A stretch of 64,000 bases of DNA from Oscillibacter valericigenes (GCF_021531915.1 NZ_JAFBIV010000009.1:25113-89112); one strand, 5' to 3'. Positions 22,241 to 30,094 are shown, numbered from the stretch's first letter. The notes: a model not told the origin generated them from the sequence alone. Translations and numbers: made by a program.

Positions 22241-24484
22241 ATGAAGAAAAACGAGAAAACGCAGGCGAAAAAGGCCGCTGTCCCCGCCAACGTGCTGGGA
22301 CTCCACGCGGCGGTGGTGGAGCAGCCCATCACCGACACCCTGGAGACCAACTACATGCCCTACGCCATGAGCGTCATCGTCTCCCGGGCCATCCCGGAGA
22401 TCGACGGCTTCAAGCCCTCTCACCGGAAGCTCCTGTACACCATGTACAAGATGGGCCTCATGACCGGCGCCCGGACGAAATCCGCCAACATCGTGGGCCA
22501 GACCATGCGATTGAACCCCCACGGCGACGCCGCCATTTACGACACCATGGTGCGCCTGTCCCGTGGCTACGGCGCATTGCTGACACCTTTCGTGGACTCC
22601 AAGGGCAACTTCGGCAAAAGCTACTCCCGGGATATGTCCTGCGCCGCTCCCCGGTACACCGAGGCCAAGCTGACCCCCATCTGCGCGGAGCTGTTCCGGG
22701 ACATCGACAGCGACACCGTGGACTTTGTGGACAACTACGACAACACCATGAAGGAGCCGGCCCTGCTGCCCACCACCTTCCCCAACATCCTGGTGTCCGC
22801 CAACAGCGGCATCGCCGTGGGCATGGCCTCCCAGTTCTGCGGCTTCAACCTGAAAGAGGTCTGCGATACCACGGTGGCCTACCTGAAAAATCCGGACTGC
22901 GACCTGACCGAGACCCTGCTGGCCCCGGATTTCCCCACCGGCGGCGAGCTGATCTGCGACCCCAATGCCCTGCGTGAAATTTACGAGACCGGCCGGGGCA
23001 GTGTAAAAGTCCGGGCCAAGTACCGCTATGTGAAGGCGGAAAATCTCATTGAAATTTATGAAATTCCCTACTCCACCACCGTGGAGGCCATTCTGGACAA
23101 GGTGGCGGAGCTGATCAAGGCGGGCAAGGCCAAGGAGATCGCCGACATGCGGGACGAGACGGACCTCTCCGGCCTGAAGCTGACCATCGACCTGAAGCGT
23201 GGCGTGGACCCCGACAAGCTGATGGCCAAGCTCTTCAAATCCACCACCCTGGAGGACTCCTTCGCCTGCAACTTCAACGTGCTCATCGCCGGCAGCCCCC
23301 AGGTGCTGGGCGTCCGGCAGATTTTGGAGGAGTGGACCGCCTGGCGCACGGAATCCGTCCGCCGCCGCATTTACTTCGTGCTGAAAAAGAAGCGGGACAA
23401 GCTGCACCTGCTCAAGGGCCTGAAGCGCATCCTGCTGGACATTGACAAGGCCATCAAGATCATCCGGGAGACGGAGGAGGAGGCCGAGGTCATCCCCAAC
23501 CTGATGATCGGCTTCGGCATCGACCAGGTCCAGGCGGAGTTTGTGGCGGAGATCAAGCTGCGCAACATCAACAAGGAGTATATCCTCAAGCGCACCCGGG
23601 AGACCGACGCCCTGCGGGACGAGATCGACGACCTGGAGGACACCCTGTCGAACCCCAAGCGGGTGAAGAAGATCATCGTGGAAGAGCTGAACGAGGCCGC
23701 CAAAAAGTATGGCGAGCCCCGCCGGACCTCCATCGTCTACGGCCATGAGATCGAAGTTTATGCGGAAGAGGAATCTGTGGAGGAATACCCGGTGAACATC
23801 TTCCTGTCCCGGGAGGGCTATTTCAAGAAGATCACGCCCCTGTCTCTCCGCATGAGCGGCGAACAGAAGTACAAGGAGGGGGACGGCCTGCGCCAGTCCT
23901 TCGAGACCACCTCCAATGCCGAGATCATGTTCTTCACCGACAAGTGTCAGGTGTACAAGACCCGCCTTTCCGAGTTCGACGACACCAAGGCCAGCGTCCT
24001 TGGCGACTACCTGCCCGCCAAGCTGGGCATGGACCCGGGAGAGACGCCGGTCTACGCCGTGCTGCCGGGACCGGATTACGCCGGGGCCCTGCTGTTCTTC
24101 TTCGAAAACGGCAAGGCGGCCCGGGTGGACCTGACGGCCTACAAGACCACTTCCAACCGCCGCAAGCTCACCGGCGCCTATTCCGACAAGTCGCCCCTGG
24201 CGGCCATCCGCCGCATCGATCAGGACTGCGAGCTGGCGGTGTACTCCAATGAGCCCCGCTGCCTGATCTTCCACACCGCCCTGCTGGCTCCCAAGACCAC
24301 CCGCACCACCCAGGGCGTGGCGGTGATGCACATGAAGCCTAAGTACCATCTGGAGGCGGTGAAGCCCCTGGAGGAGACCTCCATCGCAAACCAGAGCCGC
24401 TACCGGGTCCGGGCGGTCCCTGCCGCCGGCGCCCTGCTGCGGCAGGAGGACTCCGAGGAGCAGCAGCTGGGCCTGCTGGACTGA
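22241..24484 (+). CDS. Divergent type IIA topoisomerase subunit A (GyrA/ParC-like paralogue)
   Basis: The 747-residue protein has the breakage-reunion domain: MPYAMSVIVSRAIPEIDGFKP, then GPHG-region variant LNPHGDAAIYDTMVRLSRGY, and the catalytic tyrosine in CAAPRYTEAKL (about residue 145). A long coiled-coil gate (about 390-500) follows, then a shorter C-terminal beta-pinwheel-like region without a clear GyrA box. The lack of that box favours a ParC-like decatenase role. ATG 22241 has GAGGT just upstream; an ATG at 22181 is in frame but has no ribosome site. Its likely partner, subunit B, is 4 kb upstream with unrelated genes between. Confidence 0.88.
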   Translation: MKKNEKTQAKKAAVPANVLGLHAAVVEQPITDTLETNYMPYAMSVIVSRAIPEIDGFKPSHRKLLYTMYKMGLMTGARTKSANIVGQTMRLNPHGDAAIYDTMVRLSRGYGALLTPFVDSKGNFGKSYSRDMSCAAPRYTEAKLTPICAELFRDIDSDTVDFVDNYDNTMKEPALLPTTFPNILVSANSGIAVGMASQFCGFNLKEVCDTTVAYLKNPDCDLTETLLAPDFPTGGELICDPNALREIYETGRGSVKVRAKYRYVKAENLIEIYEIPYSTTVEAILDKVAELIKAGKAKEIADMRDETDLSGLKLTIDLKRGVDPDKLMAKLFKSTTLEDSFACNFNVLIAGSPQVLGVRQILEEWTAWRTESVRRRIYFVLKKKRDKLHLLKGLKRILLDIDKAIKIIRETEEEAEVIPNLMIGFGIDQVQAEFVAEIKLRNINKEYILKRTRETDALRDEIDDLEDTLSNPKRVKKIIVEELNEAAKKYGEPRRTSIVYGHEIEVYAEEESVEEYPVNIFLSREGYFKKITPLSLRMSGEQKYKEGDGLRQSFETTSNAEIMFFTDKCQVYKTRLSEFDDTKASVLGDYLPAKLGMDPGETPVYAVLPGPDYAGALLFFFENGKAARVDLTAYKTTSNRRKLTGAYSDKSPLAAIRRIDQDCELAVYSNEPRCLIFHTALLAPKTTRTTQGVAVMHMKPKYHLEAVKPLEETSIANQSRYRVRAVPAAGALLRQEDSEEQQLGLLD

Positions 24485-24542
24485 GAAGGCACCGCCCATC
24501 CCGGAGAAGGATACAGCAATTACTGAAAGGAGACGATCTAAG

Positions 24543-25130
24543 ATGTTTGATACCGTGAAACAGAATCTGGAGACCCGGGGCTTTTCCGTCCGGACCTTTG
24601 CAACGGCGGCAGAGGCGGCCGCCTACCTGAATGAGGCCATTGACGGCAAGACCGTGGGATTCGGCGGCTCCGTGACGCTGAAGGACATGGGCCTGTATGA
24701 GCTGCTGGGCAGCCACAATGAGGTCCACTGGCACTGGGTGAACGGCCAGGAGGAGCGGAAGGCCGCCATGGGGACCCAGGTATATCTCAGCTCCGCCAAC
24801 GGCCTGGCGGAGACCGGCGAGATCATCAACATCGACGGCAGCGGCAACCGGGTGGCCTCCACCCTGTACGGCCACGAGAAGGTGTATCTGGTCATCGGCC
24901 GCAACAAGCTGGCCCCTACCTATGACGAGGCCCTGTGGCGGGCCCGGAACATTGCCAGCCCCAAAAACGCCCAGCGGCTGGGCCGCAAGACCCCCTGCGC
25001 CGTCAAGGGTGACCGCTGCTACGACTGCAAGAGCCCGGAGCGCATCTGCCGGGGCCTGGTGGTCCTGTGGGGTCCCATGATGGGTATGGAGACGGAAGTC
25101 ATCCTGGTGGATGAAGACCTGGGCATGTGA
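24543..25130 (+). CDS. LUD-domain (DUF162/LutC-like) protein, first of tandem pair
   Basis: The 195-residue protein has the LUD fold signature: VGFGGSVTLKDMG (about residue 39), SSANGLAETGEIINIDGSGNRVAS (about 80-103) and VYLVIGRNKLAPTYDEAL, then a C-terminal cysteine group CYDCKSPERIC (about 160-170). Related proteins act in lactate utilisation, but there the partner iron-sulfur subunits LutA/LutB are present; none is here. GAAAGGAG precedes ATG 24543. The next gene is a paralogue 14 bases downstream. Biochemical role unknown. Confidence 0.85.
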   Translation: MFDTVKQNLETRGFSVRTFATAAEAAAYLNEAIDGKTVGFGGSVTLKDMGLYELLGSHNEVHWHWVNGQEERKAAMGTQVYLSSANGLAETGEIINIDGSGNRVASTLYGHEKVYLVIGRNKLAPTYDEALWRARNIASPKNAQRLGRKTPCAVKGDRCYDCKSPERICRGLVVLWGPMMGMETEVILVDEDLGM

Positions 25131-25144
25131 GGAAGGAACGGCTT

Positions 25145-25732
25145 ATGACCAGTCTGGAACGGACGGCGGAGGCCCTGCGGCAGCGGGGGTTCACCGTCAG
25201 CGTGTTTGAAACAGCGGAAGCGGCGGCGGACTATCTGGACGCCAACCTCGACGGCAGGACCGTGGGCTTCGGCGGCTCCATGACGTTAGAGGCCATGGAC
25301 CTCTGGGAGCGCCTGCGGACCCACAATCAGGTCTACTCCCACCTCCACGGCTTCCCCTTGGGACCGGAGGCGGCAGAGGCCCAGGTCTATGTGACCTCCG
25401 TCAACGGCCTGGCGGAGACCGGCGAGGTCATCAACATCGACGGCATCGGCAACCGGGTGGCATCCACCCTGTACGGCCACGAAAAGGTGTATCTGGTGGC
25501 AGGCCGCAACAAGATCGCCCCCACCTATGACGAGGCCCTGTTCCGGGCCCGCAACACCGCGGCACCGAAGAACGCACAGCGCAAGCAGATGAAGACCCCC
25601 TGTGTCCAGGGGGACCACTGCTATGACTGTAAGAGCCCGGACCGCATTTGCCGGGCGCTGACGGTCCTGTGGGGACCCATGATCGGCATGGAGACGGAGA
25701 TCGTGCTGATCGACCGGGACCTGGGCTATTGA
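25145..25732 (+). CDS. LUD-domain (DUF162/LutC-like) protein, second of tandem pair
   Basis: This 195-residue protein is the same length as its upstream neighbour and shares long motifs with it: VGFGGSMTLEAMD, VNGLAETGEVINIDG, GNRVASTLYGHEKVYLV, APTYDEAL and CYDCKSPDRICR. ATG 25145 follows AGGAAGGA by six bases; a GTG at 25127 is less likely. The pair clearly arose by tandem duplication, and both keep the cysteines, suggesting both are functional, perhaps as a heterodimer. Confidence 0.85.
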   Translation: MTSLERTAEALRQRGFTVSVFETAEAAADYLDANLDGRTVGFGGSMTLEAMDLWERLRTHNQVYSHLHGFPLGPEAAEAQVYVTSVNGLAETGEVINIDGIGNRVASTLYGHEKVYLVAGRNKIAPTYDEALFRARNTAAPKNAQRKQMKTPCVQGDHCYDCKSPDRICRALTVLWGPMIGMETEIVLIDRDLGY

Positions 25733-25760
25733 TATCTGCGAAAGAGAGGAGGCGCGTCCT

Positions 25761-26510
25761 GTGAAGAAACGGTGTTTGGCGATGTTGCTGCTGGCCCTCT
25801 GCCTGCTGACAGGGTGCGCCCCTCTGCTGGAGCGGGAGTACAGCACCTCAGAGCCTCACAGCAGCAAGTTCTGGGAGAGCGAGACAACAGATACCCTGCG
25901 GGCGGAGAATTATCAGGACATCGTCAACGACCTGCTGATCCTGATCGGCCAGCACGCGGAGCAGGCCACGCTGCGCCTGTATAACTTCAAGGATGACCTG
26001 ACCGTGGCGGACATTCTGGAACGGGCCACGGTGGAGATCCAGCAGGAGACACCTCTGGGAGCCTACGCGGTGGCGTATATCACCTCCTCGGCCCAGGCCC
26101 AGCGGAGCTACTATGAGGTGTCGCTGCAGATCGGCTACCGCCGCACGGCGGAGCAACTGCAGGCGGTGGTGAATGCCACCAGCCCGGAGGCGGTGTCCAG
26201 CCTGCTGGAATCCGCTCTGGAGGCCGGAAAAACGGAGCTGGCGGTTCGCATCGGCTATTGGGGCGCGGATGGTCGGGAAAAAGTGGAGAGCGCTATCCTG
26301 CAGCTCCGGGAGGAACGGGAATTGACGGAGACCCCCATGTGGGTGGTGAATTATTATCCCACCCAGGGGCCGGTGGGCCTGCTGGAATTCCTGCTGGACC
26401 CGCCGGAGGCACTTGTGGAGGAGACCCCGGAGACCGGGGAAGATGACCCGGAGGCGGAGGGGGAAACACCTCCGGAGGAGACACCGGAGACGCCCAGCAA
26501 AGAAAATTGA
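25761..26510 (+). CDS. Predicted lipoprotein of unknown function
   Basis: The 249-residue protein begins with a lipoprotein signal (MKKRCLAMLLLALCLLTGC, lipobox LLTGC with the cysteine at residue 19). The mature part is mixed alpha/beta with no motif I recognise. It ends in a roughly 35-residue acidic, proline- and glutamate-rich tail (PETGEDDPEAEGETPPEETP). GTG 25761 is used, with GAGAGGAGG upstream. It would be anchored on the outer face of the membrane. It follows the LUD pair by 28 bases and may share their transcript. Confidence 0.75.
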   Translation: MKKRCLAMLLLALCLLTGCAPLLEREYSTSEPHSSKFWESETTDTLRAENYQDIVNDLLILIGQHAEQATLRLYNFKDDLTVADILERATVEIQQETPLGAYAVAYITSSAQAQRSYYEVSLQIGYRRTAEQLQAVVNATSPEAVSSLLESALEAGKTELAVRIGYWGADGREKVESAILQLREERELTETPMWVVNYYPTQGPVGLLEFLLDPPEALVEETPETGEDDPEAEGETPPEETPETPSKEN

Positions 26511-26528
26511 AATTTTCAAAGAAAATGC

Positions 26529-26557
26529 TTGACAAAGAGCGAAACGCCTGCTAAAAT
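26529..26557 (+). promoter_or_regulatory. Promoter for tRNA-Gly
   Basis: TTGACA (26529-26534), 17 bases, TAAAAT (26552-26557), 12 bases before the tRNA. Confidence 0.85.
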
Positions 26558-26569
26558 AAACCCTGTTCC

Positions 26570-26645
26570 GCGGGCTTAGCTCATCTGGTAGAGCGCCACC
26601 TTGCCAAGGTGGAGGTAGCGAGTTCGAGCCTCGTAGCCCGCTCCA
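26570..26645 (+). tRNA. tRNA-Gly (anticodon GCC), CCA encoded
   Basis: The 76-base cloverleaf has a 7-bp acceptor stem (GCGGGCT/AGCCCGC), anticodon loop TTGCCAA and T-loop TTCGAGC, followed by T and CCA. The last 29 bases are repeated exactly at 26796-26824. Confidence 0.97.
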
Positions 26646-26650
26646 ACTGA

Positions 26651-26684
26651 AACAGGACATCCGGTTTGGATGTCCTGTTTTTTC
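26651..26684 (+). terminator. Terminator of tRNA-Gly
   Basis: AACAGGACATCC pairs with GGATGTCCTGTT and runs into TTTTTT. The same hairpin recurs almost exactly at 27230. Confidence 0.9.
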
Positions 26685-26795
26685 GTTAGAGGGAGAGAAC
26701 TCGCTGCCTCCACCTCTATGCGCGAAGCGCATATTCAATCAGAGGTAGGGCAGGGTTCCCGCGAATCGCCGCAGGCGGTTCGTGGGATGCCGGGA

Positions 26796-26824
26796 AGCGA
26801 GTTCGAGCCTCGTAGCCCGCTCCA
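26796..26824 (+). repeat. 29-bp duplicate of the tRNA-Gly 3' end
   Basis: Bases 26796-26824 equal tRNA-Gly 26617-26645, including CCA. A second, different terminator follows directly. It reads as an attachment-site scar or recombination remnant; the rest of a tRNA is missing. Confidence 0.9.
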
Positions 26825-26830
26825 GCTCAG

Positions 26831-26871
26831 AAAAAGTCTTAAGGCGATGAAAAAAGCCTTAAGACTTTTTT
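26831..26871 (+). terminator. Terminator behind the duplicated tRNA end
   Basis: Perfect 15-bp stem (26831-26845 with 26856-26870) around a 10-base loop, then T-run. Confidence 0.85.
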
Positions 26872-27229
26872 CATGCGCCGAACAGACTTTTTCTTCGCTT
26901 TCCCACCGGAACCGCTGCGCTGGGTTCCGGCGGGAGCCCTGATGTTTTCCATCCGAAAGGATGGGGATTCTTATTTGGAACTTTCCCATTTTGCCAAGGC
27001 AAAATGGGCCGCTGCGGCGGGTTGATTCAAATCGCGCAGGGGAAACAGGCGAAGCGCCGCCGGCGGCGGATGAAGCGAGACTGTTTCGAGACAGCGGCAC
27101 GATTTGCGGCCTGTTTTAAGGGCCGCAAATCGTAATGCCGCAACGGTGTGATCCGCAAAGGTTTTCCCCGCACACACCCCTTTCCTTGCGAAGGGCGGGA
27201 AGATGGGTTCCGGCGGGAGCCCTGAGTTT
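26872..27229. other. Non-coding mosaic region after tRNA-Gly
   Basis: No gene is supported here. It contains GGGTTCCGGCGGGAGCCCTGA at about 26921-26941 and again near 27204-27224, several small palindromes, and ends in a copy of the tRNA-Gly terminator. Frames that cross it are antisense tRNA or low-information shadows. Confidence 0.6.
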
Positions 27230-27263
27230 CAGGACATCCGGTTTGGATGTCCTGTTTTTTTCA
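27230..27263 (+). terminator. Second copy of the tRNA-Gly terminator
   Basis: The hairpin CAGGACATCC/GGATGTCCTG with TTTTTTT matches 26653-26684 and is followed by a similar TCATTAG/TCGTTAG tail. Confidence 0.85.
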
Positions 27264-27289
27264 TTAGGAGGAGAAGGTCCTCAGCATAG

Positions 27290-27328
27290 AAAAGGGCAGG
27301 GCGTGTCATCGACACTCCCTGCCCTTAT
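27290..27328 (-). terminator. Terminator of the YitT-racemase operon
   Basis: AAGGGCAGGG...CCCTGCCCTT with an inner CGTGT/ACACT pairing. The minus-strand end runs into TTTTC close to the racemase stop. Confidence 0.75.
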
Positions 27329-27332
27329 GCTT

Positions 27333-27986
27333 TTATGTAAGGATGCGCCGGACCATTTCCACCGCCGGGTCCAGAAGGGGAAGCTCTGTCCGGGTGGCCA
27401 GGGCTTCCTTGAAGTAGGGAAAGTGGGTGCAGCCCAGCAGCAGGGCCTCCATGCCGCACTGCCGGAACCAGCTGGCCAGCTCCGCCAGCCGGTGGCGGGC
27501 CACCAGCTCCGCCGGGTCCATGCCAGCCTCGATGGACAGCACCGCCGGCAGCAGGCAGGCACCCAGCAGCTCCAGGTCCGGATTGGCGCCGTACAGCGTT
27601 CGCTCAATGCCCGCCAGCCCCTGGGCGTTTGCGGCTATGAATCCCAGGCGGCGATACTGCCCCGCCAGGGAGCGATAGACCTCCAGAGGCGTCACGATCC
27701 GCATGCCCGTCTCCGCTGCCAGCGGCTCAAAGTCCACGGCGGAGGACAGGGAGTTGCAGTATACGAAGGCTTTCCGACAGCCACGGTCCATGGCGGTCTG
27801 CAGAACGGAACGGACTTTTGCCTGCTTTTCAACGTCGGAGGAGATCTGAAAGGCCGTCTGATGCCGGGGGTCCTCTGCCAGAGGAAAGGGGAGACCGGTC
27901 AATCCGGCCCCGCCCAGCACCTCCACCCCCATTTGGGTGTCCACGGGGGTGCCCGCCAGGACGGCGATGGATTCTTTCGTGTTCAT
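27333..27986 (-). CDS. Aspartate/glutamate racemase-family protein
   Basis: The 217-residue protein has the two catalytic-cysteine motifs of the Asp/Glu racemase superfamily: VYCNSLSSAV (about residue 79) and LLGCTHFPYF (about 183). It lacks the DSGxGG start of MurI, and a clear MurI is at 54631, so it is probably an amino-acid racemase of other specificity or a related enzyme. ATG 27986 starts four bases after the yitT stop with no good ribosome site of its own, so it is translationally coupled. Confidence 0.8.
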   Translation of the reverse strand: MNTKESIAVLAGTPVDTQMGVEVLGGAGLTGLPFPLAEDPRHQTAFQISSDVEKQAKVRSVLQTAMDRGCRKAFVYCNSLSSAVDFEPLAAETGMRIVTPLEVYRSLAGQYRRLGFIAANAQGLAGIERTLYGANPDLELLGACLLPAVLSIEAGMDPAELVARHRLAELASWFRQCGMEALLLGCTHFPYFKEALATRTELPLLDPAVEMVRRILT

Positions 27987-27990
27987 GGGA

Positions 27991-28875
27991 TCAGTCCAGC
28001 TTTCTGCGGAAATTGCCGTACACCCGGACGCCCTCCTGCACGGTGAAGAAGGCGTTGGGGTCGATGGTGTGGACGGCGTGGAGCATCTCTTCAATCTCGT
28101 ACTTGGAAAGGCACACGCACAGCACGTGAACGCCCTCGCCGGTGTAGGCGCCGGTGCCGCTCCAGTAGGTGACGCCCCGGCCCAGCTTCTCCATGACGTA
28201 CTGGCCCAGCTTGTGCTCGTCACCGTGGGTGAAGATCAGGGCCTGCACGTTCACGTTTTGCTGGTGCATCCGGTCCAGCACCATGACGGTGAAGAAATTG
28301 TAGATCACGGAGTAGATGGCCACCGCCGGGTCAAAGAGGATCAGACAGGCGGTGTACAGGAAGATGTTGAAGGTCAGGGAGAACTTTCCCACGGTGAAAC
28401 CGCTGCCCCGTTTGCTGAGGCACAGGCCTACCACGTCCAGCCCGCCGCCGCTGCAGCCGCAGGTGAGAACGATGCCGCTGCCGATGCCGGTGAGGATGCC
28501 GCCCAGCAGGCAGGCGGTGAGGTAGTCCTCCAGAATGGGGGCAGAGGGGACGGGAATGATGCTGTAAAAGAAGGAATAGGACAAGGTGCAGATGATGGTT
28601 CGCGCCGCCAGTCCCCGCCCCAGGTTCAGGTAGGCAAGGATCAGAATGGGGATGTTCACCAGGAAATAGAGGATGCCGGCGATATCGTGGGCACCGAAGC
28701 TGAGCCCGGCATAGTCCTGCAGCAGGGTCCGGATCAGCTGGCAGACGCCCATGACGCCGCCGGAGTACAGATGCAGGGGGACGATAAAGAGATTCATGGC
28801 GGCGGCGGCAATGAACTCGCCCGCCACGGCAGCCACCAGACGAAGCCATCGGTTGTGCAGTGTGTTGTACAGCAT
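27991..28875 (-). CDS. YitT/DUF161 membrane protein with DUF2179 C-terminal domain
   Basis: The 294-residue protein has about five or six membrane segments (AAAAMNLFIVPLHLYSGGVMG, glycine-rich GGILTGIGSGIVLTCGCSGGGLDVVG) and a cytoplasmic C-terminal DUF2179 domain of about 80 residues (VQALIFTHGDEHKLGQYV...GVHVLCVCLSKYE). YitT-family proteins are common in Firmicutes; their function is not settled. ATG 28875 follows AGGAGG. It is upstream of, and coupled to, the racemase gene. Confidence 0.88.
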   Translation of the reverse strand: MLYNTLHNRWLRLVAAVAGEFIAAAAMNLFIVPLHLYSGGVMGVCQLIRTLLQDYAGLSFGAHDIAGILYFLVNIPILILAYLNLGRGLAARTIICTLSYSFFYSIIPVPSAPILEDYLTACLLGGILTGIGSGIVLTCGCSGGGLDVVGLCLSKRGSGFTVGKFSLTFNIFLYTACLILFDPAVAIYSVIYNFFTVMVLDRMHQQNVNVQALIFTHGDEHKLGQYVMEKLGRGVTYWSGTGAYTGEGVHVLCVCLSKYEIEEMLHAVHTIDPNAFFTVQEGVRVYGNFRRKLD

Positions 28876-28955
28876 GAAACGCTTCCTCCTGTCAGGTATT
28901 AGGATGCCCTTCTGCTTTCGATTATACGGGCTTCCGGAGAAAAGCTCAAGAGAAA

Positions 28956-29252
28956 TTATAAGGTGTACTGCAAATACCGCCGCAGCCGCTCCTGGGCCCG
29001 CCGCAGGGTCCGGGAGACGGTGGAGGCATTGACGCCCAGATGCCGGGCGATCTGGGTGACGGACATGTTCCGCTCATAGCGGAGCTCCAGCACCTGCTGC
29101 TGGCAGGGGGTCAGCTCCTGCTCCCTGGCCAGACGGAGGTTGCGGCGCAGCCGCTCCAGCTGGAGCTGGTTGTCCTCGCTGTTCTCCCGGAGCCAGACGG
29201 TCATGTCGCCGATCCATTCGCTGCTGCGGGTATCAAAGGGTATATTTCTCAT
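28956..29252 (-). CDS. Sigma-70 region 4-like helix-turn-helix protein
   Basis: The 98-residue protein ends in a sigma-region-4-type helix-turn-helix (LTPCQQQVLELRYERNMSVTQIARHLGVNASTVSRTL, about 50-86). The first half is helical with no sigma region 2, so it cannot be a complete sigma factor. It is closer to small phage-like or YlxM-like regulators. ATG 29252 overlaps the 77-residue gene by 20 bases. It is the third gene of a tightly overlapping minus-strand unit. Confidence 0.8.
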   Translation of the reverse strand: MRNIPFDTRSSEWIGDMTVWLRENSEDNQLQLERLRRNLRLAREQELTPCQQQVLELRYERNMSVTQIARHLGVNASTVSRTLRRAQERLRRYLQYTL

Positions 29253-29466
29253 GCTTGTGATAACTCCTGTCATAGTATCGGGCGGTCAGCACCGCCAGCT
29301 CCCGGGTCTCCCGCAGCAGGGGGCGCAGCGTCTCGATCCGGAGCCGCAGGCGCCGGGCGGCGTCCGGGTCGGTCTCCGCCCGCTCCGCGGCCCGCAGCTC
29401 CGCTATGCGGGTGCGGATCAGGGCGGCGCTGTCGGCGTAATAGGCGGACATTTCCAGAAGGGTCAT
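29233..29466 (-). CDS. Small helical protein of unknown function
   Basis: The 77-residue protein is almost wholly charged helix (LIRTRIAELRAAERAETDPDAARRLRLRIETLRPLLRET is its 39-residue core in content, with Arg/Glu/Leu heptads). A coiled coil is likely. GGAGG lies eight bases before ATG 29466. It overlaps both neighbours (four bases with the zinc-ribbon gene, 20 with the sigma-like gene). No family recognised; perhaps an adaptor for the sigma-like protein. Confidence 0.7.
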   Translation of the reverse strand: MTLLEMSAYYADSAALIRTRIAELRAAERAETDPDAARRLRLRIETLRPLLRETRELAVLTARYYDRSYHKHEKYTL

Positions 29467-29654
29467 AGGCCAGCCTCCTTTCCCCGGGTCTCATGGCAGG
29501 GGGCCAGCTCCTGGCGGGCAAATTCCGGCAGACAGCCCGCGCAGATGCGGCTGCCGTTGCAGGCCCAGTATTCCTCTCCGGTGGTGATCTCGCGGCCGCA
29601 CAGGGTGCAGCGCAGGGTGGTTTGCCGTCCGGGACGGCGGTGAACATGGTACAA
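29463..29654 (-). CDS. Small zinc-ribbon protein (TTG start)
   Basis: A 63-residue frame reads MYHVHRRPGRQTT, then CTLCGREI...WACNGSRICAGCL, giving two CxxC pairs for a zinc knuckle. The start is TTG at 29654, chosen because AAAGGAGG is seven bases upstream and no ATG or GTG is in frame. Its stop overlaps the next ATG (ATGA). It is the first of three overlapping small genes. Function unknown; nucleic-acid or protein binding is plausible. Confidence 0.7.
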   Translation of the reverse strand: MYHVHRRPGRQTTLRCTLCGREITTGEEYWACNGSRICAGCLPEFARQELAPCHETRGKEAGL

Positions 29655-29695
29655 AGGGGTCCCTCCTTTAAAAATAAAAAAGATGAAAAAAGCTG

Positions 29696-29724
29696 TTGAC
29701 AAAAACGTTTTCCTCTGGTAAGAT
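29696..29724 (+). promoter_or_regulatory. Promoter for tRNA-Thr/tRNA-Tyr
   Basis: TTGACA (29696-29701), 17 bases, TAAGAT (29719-29724). Confidence 0.85.
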
Positions 29725-29749
29725 AAATCCTGCTGTTGGAAATGTACTT

Positions 29750-29825
29750 GCTGGTGTAGCTCAGCCGGTAGAGCAGCTGATTTGTAATCAGCAGGTCGGG
29801 GGTTCGAATCCGTCCACCAGCTCCA
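29750..29825 (+). tRNA. tRNA-Thr (anticodon TGT), CCA encoded
   Basis: A 76-base cloverleaf with acceptor GCTGGTG/CACCAGC, anticodon loop TTTGTAA and T-loop TTCGAAT. Transcribed with tRNA-Tyr ten bases downstream. Confidence 0.97.
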
Positions 29826-29835
29826 AAGTTCATAT

Positions 29836-29920
29836 GGGGGAATTCCAGAGCGGCCAAATGGGGCAGACTGTAAATCTGTTGTCACTGACTTCGGTGGTTC
29901 GAATCCACCTTCCCCCACCA
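29836..29920 (+). tRNA. tRNA-Tyr (anticodon GTA), CCA encoded
   Basis: An 85-base class II tRNA with acceptor GGGGGAA/TTCCCCC, anticodon loop containing GTA and a long variable arm (GTCACTGACTTC region), then ACCA. Confidence 0.96.
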
Positions 29921-29957
29921 ATACCGATCACCCATCAGGGTGGTCGGTATTTTTTTG
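29921..29957 (+). terminator. Terminator of the tRNA-Thr/Tyr unit
   Basis: Stem 29921-29933 with 29938-29950 (ATACCGATCACCC/GGGTGGTCGGTAT), four-base loop and seven Ts. Confidence 0.92.
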
Positions 29958-30003
29958 TTTGGTGGATTCGAAGGGGAGCGGGGCTCTGCTCGGTACGGCA
30001 ACA

Positions 30004-30018
30004 AACAAGAAACTTGTT
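30004..30018. promoter_or_regulatory. Operator 1 for the S24 repressor
   Basis: AACAAGAAACTTGTT, a perfect 6-bp inverted repeat with a 3-base spacer. Its centre is exactly 30 bases from operator 2. Confidence 0.8.
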
Positions 30019-30033
30019 ATATAAGTACAAAAT

Positions 30034-30048
30034 AACAAGAATCTTGTT
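30034..30048. promoter_or_regulatory. Operator 2 for the S24 repressor
   Basis: AACAAGAATCTTGTT, same arms as operators 1 and 3 with a changed spacer. Confidence 0.8.
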
Positions 30049-30094
30049 TGCAATTGAAAATATAGCACATATGTTCGATTGAGTCAAGGGGTTT

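Noticed and set aside
21089..24499. Very long minus-strand frame (over 1,100 codons) opposite topoisomerase subunit A
   Set aside because: GC-rich shadow of the topoisomerase gene. Only the part from ATG 22036 to 21089 encodes a recognisable protein (lipoate ligase).
25848..27100. Minus-strand frames containing SWSGLRGSNSLP-like peptides
   Set aside because: These are translations of the antisense of tRNA-Gly and its duplicate, a known source of false proteins.
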